Program-made: the position numbers and the translations under genes
Source of the DNA: Tubulanus polymorphus
Taxonomy: Eukaryota > Nemertea > Palaeonemertea > Tubulaniformes > Tubulanidae
Assembly: GCF_964204645.1 (NCBI RefSeq)
Contig: NC_134031.1
Coordinates: forward strand, 4,819,001-4,883,000
Direction: 5' to 3'
DNA: 64,000 bases
In this document: in pieces, positions 22,001 to 28,599 of the stretch
Layout: every line of letters starts with the position of its first letter
Position numbering within the stretch: the first letter of the stretch is position 1
Notes under the pieces: model-generated
Database searches by the model: none
What the model was told of the DNA's origin: nothing
What the model saw: the letters and a program-made list of their open reading frames with translations, nothing else

Positions 22001-25000
22001 CGGCTCTTATCAATCGTTCGGTCGTTTGAGCGCTCCACCGGATAGCCATCAAACGTAAGCTCCAGTACGTACCGATCATTCAGCAACGTCCGCAACGCTA
22101 TTATTTATTATTAAGCAAATACCGAAGCTTTGTTAATGATGCAGAAACGCCGGCGTTTATTTATCCGAATAATCGCTTGTAAAAAATAACTCGAGCCAAT
22201 TTGTAACGATTTTTCTCTTTTTGCCGTCGCGAATAATAAATCGCCGATTTATCGGACGGCTGACGACGACGAACGTTCCGTCCCGGATTAGAAAATTCAT
22301 TGAATTATATAATATCCACGATCACGCGGAGACGATTTTGCCCGGAGTAAGCCCGAGTCTAATTTGGCCCGTGTCTAGGGAGCACGTTCGCACATTAACT
22401 ACTCACTCGATGTTTAAAATGTGAGTCACTTCCGGAACCAGTTGCAATTCGGCTCGGGCCTGGTCCAACGTTTTTTGGTCGGGCCAAATGTAGCCCGGGT
22501 CTAACAGGCACGAACCCATTGATTTAGCACCCATATGAACAGCTTTTCCAGGCCTAAACGCTCGTGTGATTGTGGCTAATATCTACCGTACAACATTTTG
22601 GGTACATTTACTCGATTGAATCTAGAGTCCATGATTGAAGAAGGCTAGTAACGTACGAGGTATTACGAGGTATTATATTGTGGAAATGTACTACAGATGT
22701 GTATATAGTACTAATCGTTATAGACTAGTCTAGTACGTATACTCATAGATATCAAATCTACAGGTATTTTGATCAAACCAGATAATCAACCGCACAAAGC
22801 CTTTCAAATTCAACGAGCTAAGCTGTAATACGTACATCTCTGATTTCTAATGTCCTAAACTTCGGCATAAAAGCATAAAGATCTACAAGCGTAACTTATT
22901 TAGGCAAACTCGATTAAGAGTGGCCAAGTGGTTAAATGCAACCTTTTTTCAGCTGACCAAACATTTCAAAAACATCTAGTTAATTACTCATGTCAATGTT
23001 AAGATACATTGCTCAACATTTTGACACAAAATTTGTCATTTGATTTTTAGCAAAAAGGTGCCTAGAAAGTATCTAATTTTTCTAAATTTTCCGAGGGAGG
23101 GCCCCTTGAGGTGCACCATGCCTTCAGTGGTCCAGCACAGCCTAGCGCGCCCCCTTCCTCAAATTCTTAGATCCACCCCTGTAATACTGATCTCATCCGG
23201 CAAAATCCGGGTGGGCAGCGTTTGTAAGTTGGAGGTTAAAGTTTATTTTCTGGCCTACCCTGATGCATAATCAGGAAAAGGAAAACCTTGCTAATAATTT
23301 CTGTGAGTGGCGCTCAGCACTTTGAAAATAATCAAAGGCTATTACCAGCCCTGTTTATCATAGAAAACCTGTGGATTCTACCAGCAGTTTACAAGTTAGG
23401 CCATCCCAAAATAATGGTCTGTTTTCTGTAACGCCACCGACCCGACTTCAAAGGTACCGAGTGAAAACTTTTTTTGAGGATTCATTGAAATAAATTTTAT
23501 TTTTGATTTTGTTTCCATATGAAAAAGGTGATAAATTTGTTGTTTTTTTTTGCCCTAAATAATTGCAAAAAAATATTTCTACCTACCAACCGACTCATCC
23601 TGAAAACTTGTGTCGCTGTTACGGCAAACAGACATTTATTTTGGGATGGCCTTAGTACTGTACTAAATAGACCTCAGATTGGTTCAATAGCCGAATGCCG
23701 TTTTACAGCGATTGTAACCCTACATCCCGATAAGTCGATGCTGACCCTTAACAGAAAATGTACTCATTAGTCACCGTATGAATAACAAGTTTCATCGGAT
23801 CAAAGAGATATGAAGATACACGACGAGACTTTTAAGATGAATGTCGAAGCTCGCGCGATGAGACGATCAAATCAAATCATAATTATCGATCGTCGCGTTT
23901 AAACTGATCCATCCTGTAACAGGTGTCTACGTTCACAGCTCTCTCATTACAACGATCATTAAAAACGTACCCAGCACCAATTAGATGATTACCGCGGCTG
24001 CTAACCCGATTACGCAGGACTATCTATTCTATATAAAATCATGGGTGTGTGTAGTCTATCTGACAGTCTGATTATAAATTTTCGATAAAAGTTTCCAGTC
24101 GTACTATCCTAGACGTGAAACCGATCGAATCTATTTGATGGCTGTACATTACGTCGAGCGAATATGAATCAAATTTCTGGCCCGTTGCTAGTCGCTGAAA
24201 TGAATCGCGAATAGATATTATTATTCCTGTCGACGACGGTCTCAGCGTTTCAGCGAGAAATCGCTTCGCGCTTGAATTGAAGTTTTCAGTTTCTATATGA
24301 TAAATCTAATATTCATTAGTCTGTGGTCTGTGGGACCCTGGACACCCCTTGGAAGGCGCTCGCCTTCGCGGAAACCCAACAATACCCCTTTTTTTGCTAT
24401 CCGATCAACAGAAAAATGAAAAGATACATCACTGGTATATCAGTTATTAATTGAAGTAAATCTATAAGAACCAGTGTTATTTCCATCAGTTAACACAGGT
24501 CAGGAAGGATAAAAACTGATATCTACAGCTTATCTTAACCCGAGGCTTAAAACTGCAGTTTAAAATGCTTAGCTCTTCTATCAAATTATTGTGAGGAATT
24601 TAAGTGGTTTAGGTCTGATATCATATAATTTTAAGTTCCAAAGCAAAATATAGTGCCCATCAAATTAGCATGTAAACAATCACGCCCGAGACATCATCGT
24701 CATATCATCAATGATGTCGATGTGATGTCCATGGATGTCAATTGTTACAGTGAAAATCTTGGCACAGCCCTAACCATGGTTGCTAATATTAATATAATAT
24801 ATAATATTTTTTTTATTAGTCTTTGGTTGACTGCACACAGCCTTGCTATAAATAAGTAACGAACTGCCGTGCCTGAGGAGAATGTGAATGATGAACAGCT
24901 GCCATGGCCCATGAATGAATGCATTTTGCCAACAATCTATATGTCAACAATGAATTTCTAATGATGTCTACTTACAATATGTAATTTCGGTTAATTCCTT

Positions 25001-25039
25001 AATTTCATGAACTGTCAACTTGCTAGAATTCTTCCCCAT
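10175..25039 (-). CDS. Neuronal calcium sensor (NCS-1/frequenin-like), complete, seven coding exons
   Basis: A myristoylated EF-hand calcium sensor; relatives control neurotransmission, channels and PI4-kinase. Coding exons: 25039-24976, 19573-19549 (25-nt microexon), 18879-18831, 11786-11697, 11555-11477, 11002-10836 and 10273-10175. All are GT-AG with matching phases and give 190 aa, the usual NCS-1 length. The start MGKNSSKL carries the N-myristoylation pattern (Gly2, Ser5/6). EF1 is the cryptic family form with CPSG. EF2 has the loop [14 protein letters not shown]3 [12 protein letters not shown] and EF4 [26 protein letters not shown] and DTPEKRV are strongly NCS-1-like. EF4 position 6 is Asp instead of the usual Gly, and the tail [10 protein letters not shown] differs from the vertebrate tail. 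Intron 3 (7.0 kb) hosts an antisense gene at 14590-15210. NCS-2-type naming is equally possible. Confidence 0.95.
11832..12030 (+). repeat. GGGCCAAAT-family repeat, copy 1
   Basis: Relatively GC-rich for its surroundings, with GTGCCAAATGGGCCCGACCA, CGGACCAGGCCTGAGCCAAAT and TGGGCCAAATCATCTC. Related copies are at 16070-16370 (direct) and 22335-22585 (inverted). The ORF across it is an accident of the repeat. Confidence 0.7.
12555..12830 (+). repeat. CAGGGGCGGATCC-type dispersed repeat, copy 2
   Basis: Begins with AGGGGCGGATCCAGAGGGGG at about 12565, then a self-complementary GGGGGTGCACCCCCC, then TTGGGGAGTACCCCAAACCC and a palindromic CTTCGCACCTTCGGTGCTCG. No reading frame of note. Confidence 0.6.
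13030..13063. repeat. (AT)n microsatellite
   Basis: About 17 uninterrupted AT units directly beside the candidate splice donor at 13070. Confidence 0.9.
13071..13518 (-). CDS. Candidate two-exon coding segment (alternative 5' end of the calcium sensor, or a nested gene)
   Basis: Two coding-like pieces lie in intron 3 of the calcium-sensor gene on the same strand. Piece one runs from an ATG at 13518 ([12 protein letters not shown]...) to the donor A|GTAAAG at 13359, phase 1. Piece two starts after GGTGACAG at 13192, runs [18 protein letters not shown]... to SIY, and ends at TAC|GTAAGA at 13071, phase 0. The phases match across a 166-bp intron. The last phase also matches the next sensor exon (11786), which begins in phase 0 with EFQSIYQQ. 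Splicing that way would give a sensor with a new N-terminus, without the myristoylation site and cryptic EF1. Alternatively piece two from 13199 (129 nt, phase 0/0) could be a cassette exon. I do not recognise the sequence; no transcript evidence is available. Confidence 0.3.
13772..13983. mobile_element. MITE-like element with GCTGCCAAC-type ends, copy 2
   Basis: Starts CAGGGCTACCAACCTCTGAA and shares CATTGAAATACGAAAGAACATG, AATCAACAGTAAGAC and AAATCAGTATTTCTCATGAT with the copy at 4883-5236. It lacks the nested insertion and so shows the empty site. Confidence 0.75.
14590..15210 (+). CDS. Intronless gene for a 206-aa protein with three 'IVxRLxxPTxA' motifs, nested antisense in the calcium-sensor intron
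   Basis: Unrecognised protein. The first ATG (14590, A at -3) opens a frame to TGA at 15208-15210; codon use is rich in CpG and distinct from the flanks. A short motif occurs three times: [16 protein letters not shown] (residues 11-26), [16 protein letters not shown] (about 113-128) and [16 protein letters not shown] (about 172-187). The N-terminus, [10 protein letters not shown], resembles PFFMLYRPTREEV of the gene at 25647, so the two are paralogues. The protein is basic, rich in Arg, Thr, Pro and Ala, with no signal peptide or membrane segment. AATAAA at 15626-15631 could serve as poly(A) signal. Small basic proteins with short repeated motifs are common among ciliary and sperm microtubule inner proteins, but that role is only a guess here. 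The lack of introns, unlike its paralogue, would fit a retrocopy or early intron loss. Confidence 0.8.
   Translation: MPFLPMRPRQVNSITERLASTPTVASVAARHDFDAQSCHIQFLKLRDGRVQPFKNQLRNPTVQFVFARTKSAQSARGGSMDTTQAENSAKSSTESWTPGLARYYLGYQAVNSDELRSIVERLTKPTLASRGGIDLRDKRYEYIPKLRLKTLPVIDGLESRYRGDRAPATPEALDEIVRRLTRPTAATTARDRSTPNPNDKPTKRVI
16070..16370 (+). repeat. GGGCCAAAT-family repeat, copy 2
   Basis: CGACCCGGGCCAAATTTTGC, AGTGCCAAACGGGCCC, ATACCGGACAAGGCCTGGGT and CGGGCCAAATCATCTCGTTC parallel copy 1 at 11832-12030 in the same order. Somewhat longer, with an extra CAGACCGG palindrome. Confidence 0.7.
16776..17072 (-). CDS. Coding-like 98-codon frame, unrecognised
   Basis: An open frame starting [15 protein letters not shown] and ending NQASFLE. 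It has balanced amino-acid use and CpG-containing codons like the true genes here, and it lies in the large third intron of the calcium-sensor gene on the same strand. I recognise no family, and no clear splice sites tie it to a neighbour. It could be a small gene, a decayed exon or chance in a CpG-rich region. Confidence 0.2.
   Translation of the reverse strand: MNVICHDSDTFRVTNNVFITPIRVGHATNFGRGLSLVPEKPLIYDRHTVKDRFLKSAGLVFNRRVAFVSDDVRICFIPDFYGGLCTNGVVINQASFLE
17330..17470 (+). repeat. Dispersed repeat, forward copy (pair of 37745-37862)
   Basis: ATCGCCAACCTAGAA, GGCCCATTCAAAGTAAATAA and ATCAATACCAT recur as reverse complement at 37745-37862, 20 kb away. Confidence 0.75.
18140..18540 (+). 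repeat. About 400-bp dispersed repeat, copy 1
   Basis: Shared landmarks with 20488-20875 and 21320-21773, in order: ATTCCTGAATATA.GG, GAGGAAGCGTCTACATCACT, CGGTACTGTTT..CTC.GTAAACC, CAAATTGGGTAA, TACTGTACAACTAC, AAAGGAGTTTCAA, and TTTTTAAGGA near the end. All three copies point the same way within 3.6 kb. Confidence 0.8.
19031..19280. repeat. Degenerate repeat ending in a poly-C tract
   Basis: GGACCCAGGATCACGGAGGGGTGCACC at the left and CACCCTCCCTGGATGCGCC followed by about 13 C at 19265-19277 on the right look like worn, inverted ends of a GGATCC-type element. Weak. Confidence 0.3.
19974..20090. mobile_element. MITE-like element with GCTGCCAAC-type ends, copy 3, truncated by a TA microsatellite
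   Basis: Starts CCAGGGCTGCCGACCTCTGA and follows copies 1 and 2 through TTTCATTGAAATATGAAAGA and AATCAACAGTAAGA. It then changes abruptly into (TA)n at 20088-20117; the right half of the element is missing. Confidence 0.75.
20119..20511 (+). CDS. Coding-like open frame of about 130 codons, unrecognised, ending in a repeat
   Basis: An open frame reads from about 20123 ([20 protein letters not shown]...) to the stop at 20509-20511. The first two thirds have convincing codon use (GATATGGGTGATGAAATGATG region: [13 protein letters not shown]). The last few codons run into the 400-bp repeat copy that starts near 20488. It sits in intron 1 of the calcium-sensor gene, antisense to it, directly after a TA microsatellite and a truncated MITE. 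That placement suggests a fragment of a mobile element or a retrocopied exon rather than an intact gene. No start ATG precedes the conserved-looking part and no family is recognised. Confidence 0.3.
   Translation, partial: YKSAEAREVLREICAAQCDVLNHRAFNATTVYAGKRVTDMGDEMMALFQPIKANRHRLISVKVDKERLHSDTISEVCAAFRIIYFVDLCLTDDVLSSFFYLRCSKLSYDANFCVFLRGFHTGSLLQIGPS
20488..20875 (+). repeat. About 400-bp dispersed repeat, copy 2
   Basis: Same order of landmarks as the copy at 18140-18540; ends AAGGAATCAAGGAGTCATAG followed by GGACC, as copy 3 does. Confidence 0.8.
20891..20907. repeat. (CAG)n microsatellite
   Basis: Six CAG/AGC units just after the end of repeat copy 2; not in a supported reading frame. 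Confidence 0.85.
21320..21773 (+). repeat. About 400-bp dispersed repeat, copy 3
   Basis: Follows copies 1 and 2 from ATTCCTGGATATAAG to AAGGAGTCATAGGGACC, with a few extra bases near GGAATTAAACAGG. Direct orientation, 445 bp after copy 2. Confidence 0.8.
22335..22585 (-). repeat. GGGCCAAAT-family repeat, copy 3 (inverted)
   Basis: CGGCTCGGGCCTGGTCCAAC followed by TTTTTGGTCGGGCC is the reverse complement of the matching stretch in copy 1 (11832-12030). The left part also carries GCCCGAGTCTAATTTGGCCC. Confidence 0.7.
23095..23183 (-). repeat. GGATCC-type dispersed repeat end, inverted
   Basis: GGAGGGCCCCTTGAGGTGCA at the left and AGATCCACCCCTG at the right correspond to the CAGGGGCGGATCC-type repeat in the opposite orientation. 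Short and worn. Confidence 0.45.
23399..23651. mobile_element. 253-bp MITE with GGCCATCCCAAAATAA inverted repeats and TTA target duplication
   Basis: The left arm starts GGCCATCCCAAAATAATGGT and the right arm, on the opposite strand, starts GGCCATCCCAAAATAAATGT; they pair for about 35 bp up to GTAAC with few mismatches. TTA flanks both ends (23396-23398, 23652-23654). A 3-bp TTA duplication is what PIF/Harbinger elements make. The interior is AT-rich and has no transposase. Confidence 0.85.
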
Positions 25040-25630
25040 AATATTCACCGCTATTCAAACCAATTTACAACATGTTACATCGATGTAATACTGTACAGCT
25101 GATCACAGTATCAGCATCCAGTTCAGCATCACGCCATCCGGGTTTACCTCTCTGACGTCATTATCGGGATACCCACTGTACTCGCTTACCTGAGGCAATT
25201 TGTTACTGAGCGTCTATCACATTCCGTTAGATGGCGCATTGGTAAACGTGACCAGATCGTTTAGTTATGCCCAGTTGACGCGGTATTCTTCAGATTCATT
25301 TACCCAGGGGCCCGACACAATTTTTGGACACATTATCATCGGTACCTATACATGAAAAAAACGTAGATATTGAGTTTTTAACGTTTTTTGCGCCAGACCT
25401 CTGCTCTGGACATCTACCCGGGTAGGTGGGACGGCCCTTTATTGCGCGCTAAAGTTTGGGTTAACGTATTTTGAATTGATAGGTCTTATGTTTCGGCGCA
25501 ATTGTTCATAATACTGCCATTTTCAAGCTTTCGTCCATTTTTCGTTTGAATTTTATTCTGGATCCACGCCTTGTAATGAAGTAACTTACTAACGAAGAAA
25601 TGTGAATGAGATATCTTTTTTTACTTCCAG
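25040..25630. promoter_or_regulatory. Shared upstream region between two divergent genes
   Basis: Between the calcium-sensor start codon (minus, 25039) and the first recognised exon of the plus-strand PT-motif gene (acceptor at 25630). It must hold the sensor 5' UTR/promoter and a non-coding first exon of the plus gene, unless that exon lies farther upstream. No TATA box or specific site can be assigned with confidence. Confidence 0.4.
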
Positions 25631-25646
25631 GCCAGAAAACACAAAA

Positions 25647-26592
25647 ATGTCTTATCGCCAGCTGGATTCCTTCACACCATTTTTCATGCTATACAGACCG
25701 ACCCGTGAAGAAGTAAACAACATCGTCGATCGAGTTTCCCGCCCCACAACAGCCCACTGCAGGAGGTCACGTTCATATTCTGAGGTAAGCACTGTAAAGG
25801 GTCGACGTCCCAAAATGCATGGGTTTTGGAACAATTTGGAAAATTGAAAGATGCGACCAAAAACCATAAAATTCCTCTATCCTTTATGGACGTGTAACCT
25901 CACGTCCTAATCAGGAATTTCGTTGGATCTGGACCCAGTTTGTCGGGTGTGTATATGTATATACATCACCTAAAAACATCTCGAAAACTTGGCTAATTCA
26001 AGAGCGGCGCCACCTGTTTTGGATTTGGGGGACCCAAAATTTGAAAATTTCAATCGGGAATTTCGGTTTGAATAGATGTCATGGTAAAATCTAGTCAGCA
26101 ACCTGTCTGTGGATAAGTTTTAAGTGCGGATATTTTTACAAAGCCCATCCGATTATAAAAGTTTACCGCCAACGATTAGGTAACTATATAGGTAATATTG
26201 TAACTGAATATTGGCATCGTTATTTGCAGGCTAGAATAAGATACGAATCTGAAGAAAATCAAAAGGTGAAACAAATGACTTTTCGAGATTACGCACGAAC
26301 TTCTCGCGTACCGGTACCGAAACATTACGGAGGGACGCGTAAAACAATTACGCCTGACCGAATAGACGCGCTAGTTACTCGCATCAACAAACCAACGAAG
26401 ACGTATTGCATGAGAGTGTTTTCTACGGAGGAACTGATGAAATCTCGAGAGCTACCGCCCGGCACCGCTGAAAGAGGACGATCAGCGCAGTCGCGTGACC
26501 GATCGTCTGCCGTTTCCGATCGCCGCCGTCCGATGACATCTCCAACGCGATCCGGATCCGATATGCGCGGAGATCAGCAGACAAGCGCTTAA
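25647..26592 (+). CDS. Two-coding-exon gene for a 166-aa protein with two 'IVxRxxxPT' motifs, paralogue of 14590-15210
   Basis: Unrecognised protein. Coding exon 1 is 25647-25784 (46 codons, ATG with A at -3, just after the acceptor TTACTTCCAG at 25621-25630, so a non-coding first exon should exist upstream). Coding exon 2 is 26230-26592 (120 codons plus stop) after TATTTGCAG. The donor GAG|GTAAGC and acceptor join in phase 0. Motifs are EVNNIVDRVSRPTTAH (about residues 22-37) and RIDALVTRINKPTKTY in the second exon. The tail is Ser/Arg-rich and probably disordered. No signal peptide or membrane span. It starts 607 bp from, and divergent to, the calcium sensor, and ends 75 bp from the stop of a convergent gene. 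The intron contains a copy of the dispersed repeat also seen at 7684-7800. A cytoskeletal or axonemal role is only a guess. Confidence 0.8.
26091..26196 (-). repeat. Dispersed repeat, inverted copy (pair of 7684-7800)
   Basis: AAGCCCATCCGATTATAAAA and CCAACGATTAGGTAAC are reverse complements of the copy at 7684-7800. It sits in the intron of the two-exon PT-motif gene, ending about 30 bp before the acceptor. Confidence 0.75.
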
Positions 26593-26633
26593 AAACAGAA
26601 CAACCGACAACTCTTTCAATGATTCTAAACATT

Positions 26634-26639
26634 TTTATT
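26634..26639 (-). terminator. Probable polyadenylation signal of the minus-strand gene ending at 26668
   Basis: TTTATT here reads AATAAA on the minus strand, about 30 nt past the stop. Cleavage 15-25 nt on would fall at about 26610-26620, almost touching the stop codon of the convergent gene at 26592. Confidence 0.6.
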
Positions 26640-26667
26640 TCAAAAAGAATAACAACAGCTTTCGGAG

Positions 26668-28544
26668 TTAGGGATACTGTGGATAGACTGTCTGACTTGG
26701 CCAAGCTGTCGGATCATTTTTCGAGGTTATTGCCAAATACAAAGCGAAATTCTGATTACCTTGGGCGTTTGGTAGTTTTTCGAATTTGACGGCTAAAATT
26801 CTACCCGTCGAACTGTCTCCACTATTTGGATTTACCGGATAGTTACCGTTGCAATAGCGCGTCGTATCAGCTGGTATATCGTAGATTCCCTGTTTGGAAT
26901 ATTGCATGAATCCAACTTGACAGTTGGGCTGTAGATCGCTCGCATAGTGAACCGTCTGAAACCGACAGATTTTGTTCTATGATGCTTTTTTTGTTAATTT
27001 CATTGAATAAAATCATAATCCCTGATATTCGTCAGGGACGGTGCTTTTTTAATCACGGCAAAAACTGGTCTCTCACCTCGCCTTCCGGGGCTATGGCGAA
27101 AATATTCAAGGTTTCGAAATTTCCATTTGCTGGATCAACTTGAAGCATCGTTCTCAGTTGTGGATCTTTCAGATGGACGACGTAATTTGTACCAGCTGGT
27201 ATGATTTCACGAGGGCCTGGAACGCAATAGAAATTTTAGGCTTACACAGAAAAAGAGTTTGCGGATTATCTATTTCAGATTCGGTTTAACTATGGAATCT
27301 AAAACGAAGAAAAATACGAGAATGCGGTAGCAATTTCTTTGACAACAAACACCGGCCTGAGATTTAACGTAGAAACTCAGTTTCAACTTACGATTTTCCC
27401 CACCCCCAGTCCGATACATTTGCCACAGTCAATGTTCTCGTTTATGAAAACACTGATCACCGTTTGTCGGATATCTGGGAATCCAGGGATAGAAATATAA
27501 AATATACCATAAGTAGAAAATTTCCACAAGGAAGTTAGAAGTATTAATGAGAATTTATCAACATTGAACGTGATATTCTCAATAACACATTATAAAATTT
27601 CTACATATTTATATCTGTAATCAAAGCACGGTTTAGATATAACGTATATTTCTAAATAAATGAAAATCCAAAAGTGAATGTACAGTCGCTTATCATTTCA
27701 ATCCAGTTGAATCAATTCGCAATTCATATTTCCTTTTGGCATTTTGACCTCTGGAATATTAACCGTATGGTATGTTTTATCTCTGGCATCATTACCGCGT
27801 ACCACTATTTGGATGCGCTTTAGTGTACAGAAACCGTATACGGTCTCATTGCAATGAAAACAAATTGATGAACGCTAAATTCCCCGAAACTGTATTCCAT
27901 GATATACTGATCCCCGAACCCTCAAACTAGAAACAGTATAACATACATGGTGCAGGTTGAGGCGGCGGGGCCGGTTCCGGAGCTCTGTTCATAGCCGGAT
28001 ATCTCGGTGGCAGAAACCGCCGTGGTCCAAACGGCGGAAAGAACGGGTTTAGTTGAAACAATGGCGGATACCACGGTTCTGAAATGGAAAAAAATTGCTT
28101 ACGAAATAAATGTGAATCAAAGTAAATTAGAAGTGATTCAGTAAAACAAGACTAGCTTTCTCAATAATCGTGGATACATACAGAATATAGAATATAGGTA
28201 ATGACTCCCCCGGTAAACTAGAGTTAAATAACTTAGACAAAATCTAGATAACATTTTTCACAGCAATGTCTAGGGCTACATAGATATTCTATTATTAGTT
28301 TTAAACTATATTTCTTCATACAAATTTTAGAAACTATGATAATGTAATTTTTGGTGCATGTAGCAAGTCATAGATTATCCAATGTAAATATTGTGACCAA
28401 TACCACGGATAATTTGAAATTTTGAAAAGATTTTTCAACGTAAGAATATTGAAATATTTTGTCGAATTGTTGGGGTTGGTTGTTTACCTACGGGGATATT
28501 TACCGGGATTTTTACCTGAGGGTTTTTTACCGGGGGTTTGTTAC
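26668..28544 (-). CDS. Unrecognised gene with a proline/aromatic-rich region, 5' end not found
   Basis: Exons read on the minus strand: 28544-28488 (tentative), 28078-27947, 27216-27077 and 26955-26668. Donors are GTAAAC, GTATGT and GTGAGA; phases join at every step. About 204 residues are recovered. In order: a PV-repeat piece (NKPPVKNPQVKIPVNIPV), a Pro/Trp/Tyr/Phe-rich piece (PWYPPLFQLNPFFPPFG, later APEPAPPPQPAPC), then a more ordinary, probably folded part with NYVVHLKDPQL, LNIFAIAPEG, GFMQYSKQGIYDIPAD and a C-terminus of SQTVYPQYP. There are few cysteines. The missing 5' exon may encode a signal peptide; an extracellular matrix or secreted role is an inference from composition only. The first exon is uncertain because it coincides with a GGTAAA tandem array and has a poor pyrimidine tract. 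The other three are well supported. Confidence 0.7.
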
Positions 28545-28551
28545 CTGTTTA

Positions 28552-28553
<2 letters not shown>

Positions 28554-28582
<29 letters not shown>
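28554..28582. repeat. (TA)n microsatellite
   Basis: About 14 TA units immediately upstream, in minus-strand terms, of the tentative 28544-28488 exon, in the place of its pyrimidine tract. Confidence 0.9.
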
Positions 28583-28585
<3 letters not shown>

Positions 28586-28599
28586 GTGATATCGAATTT

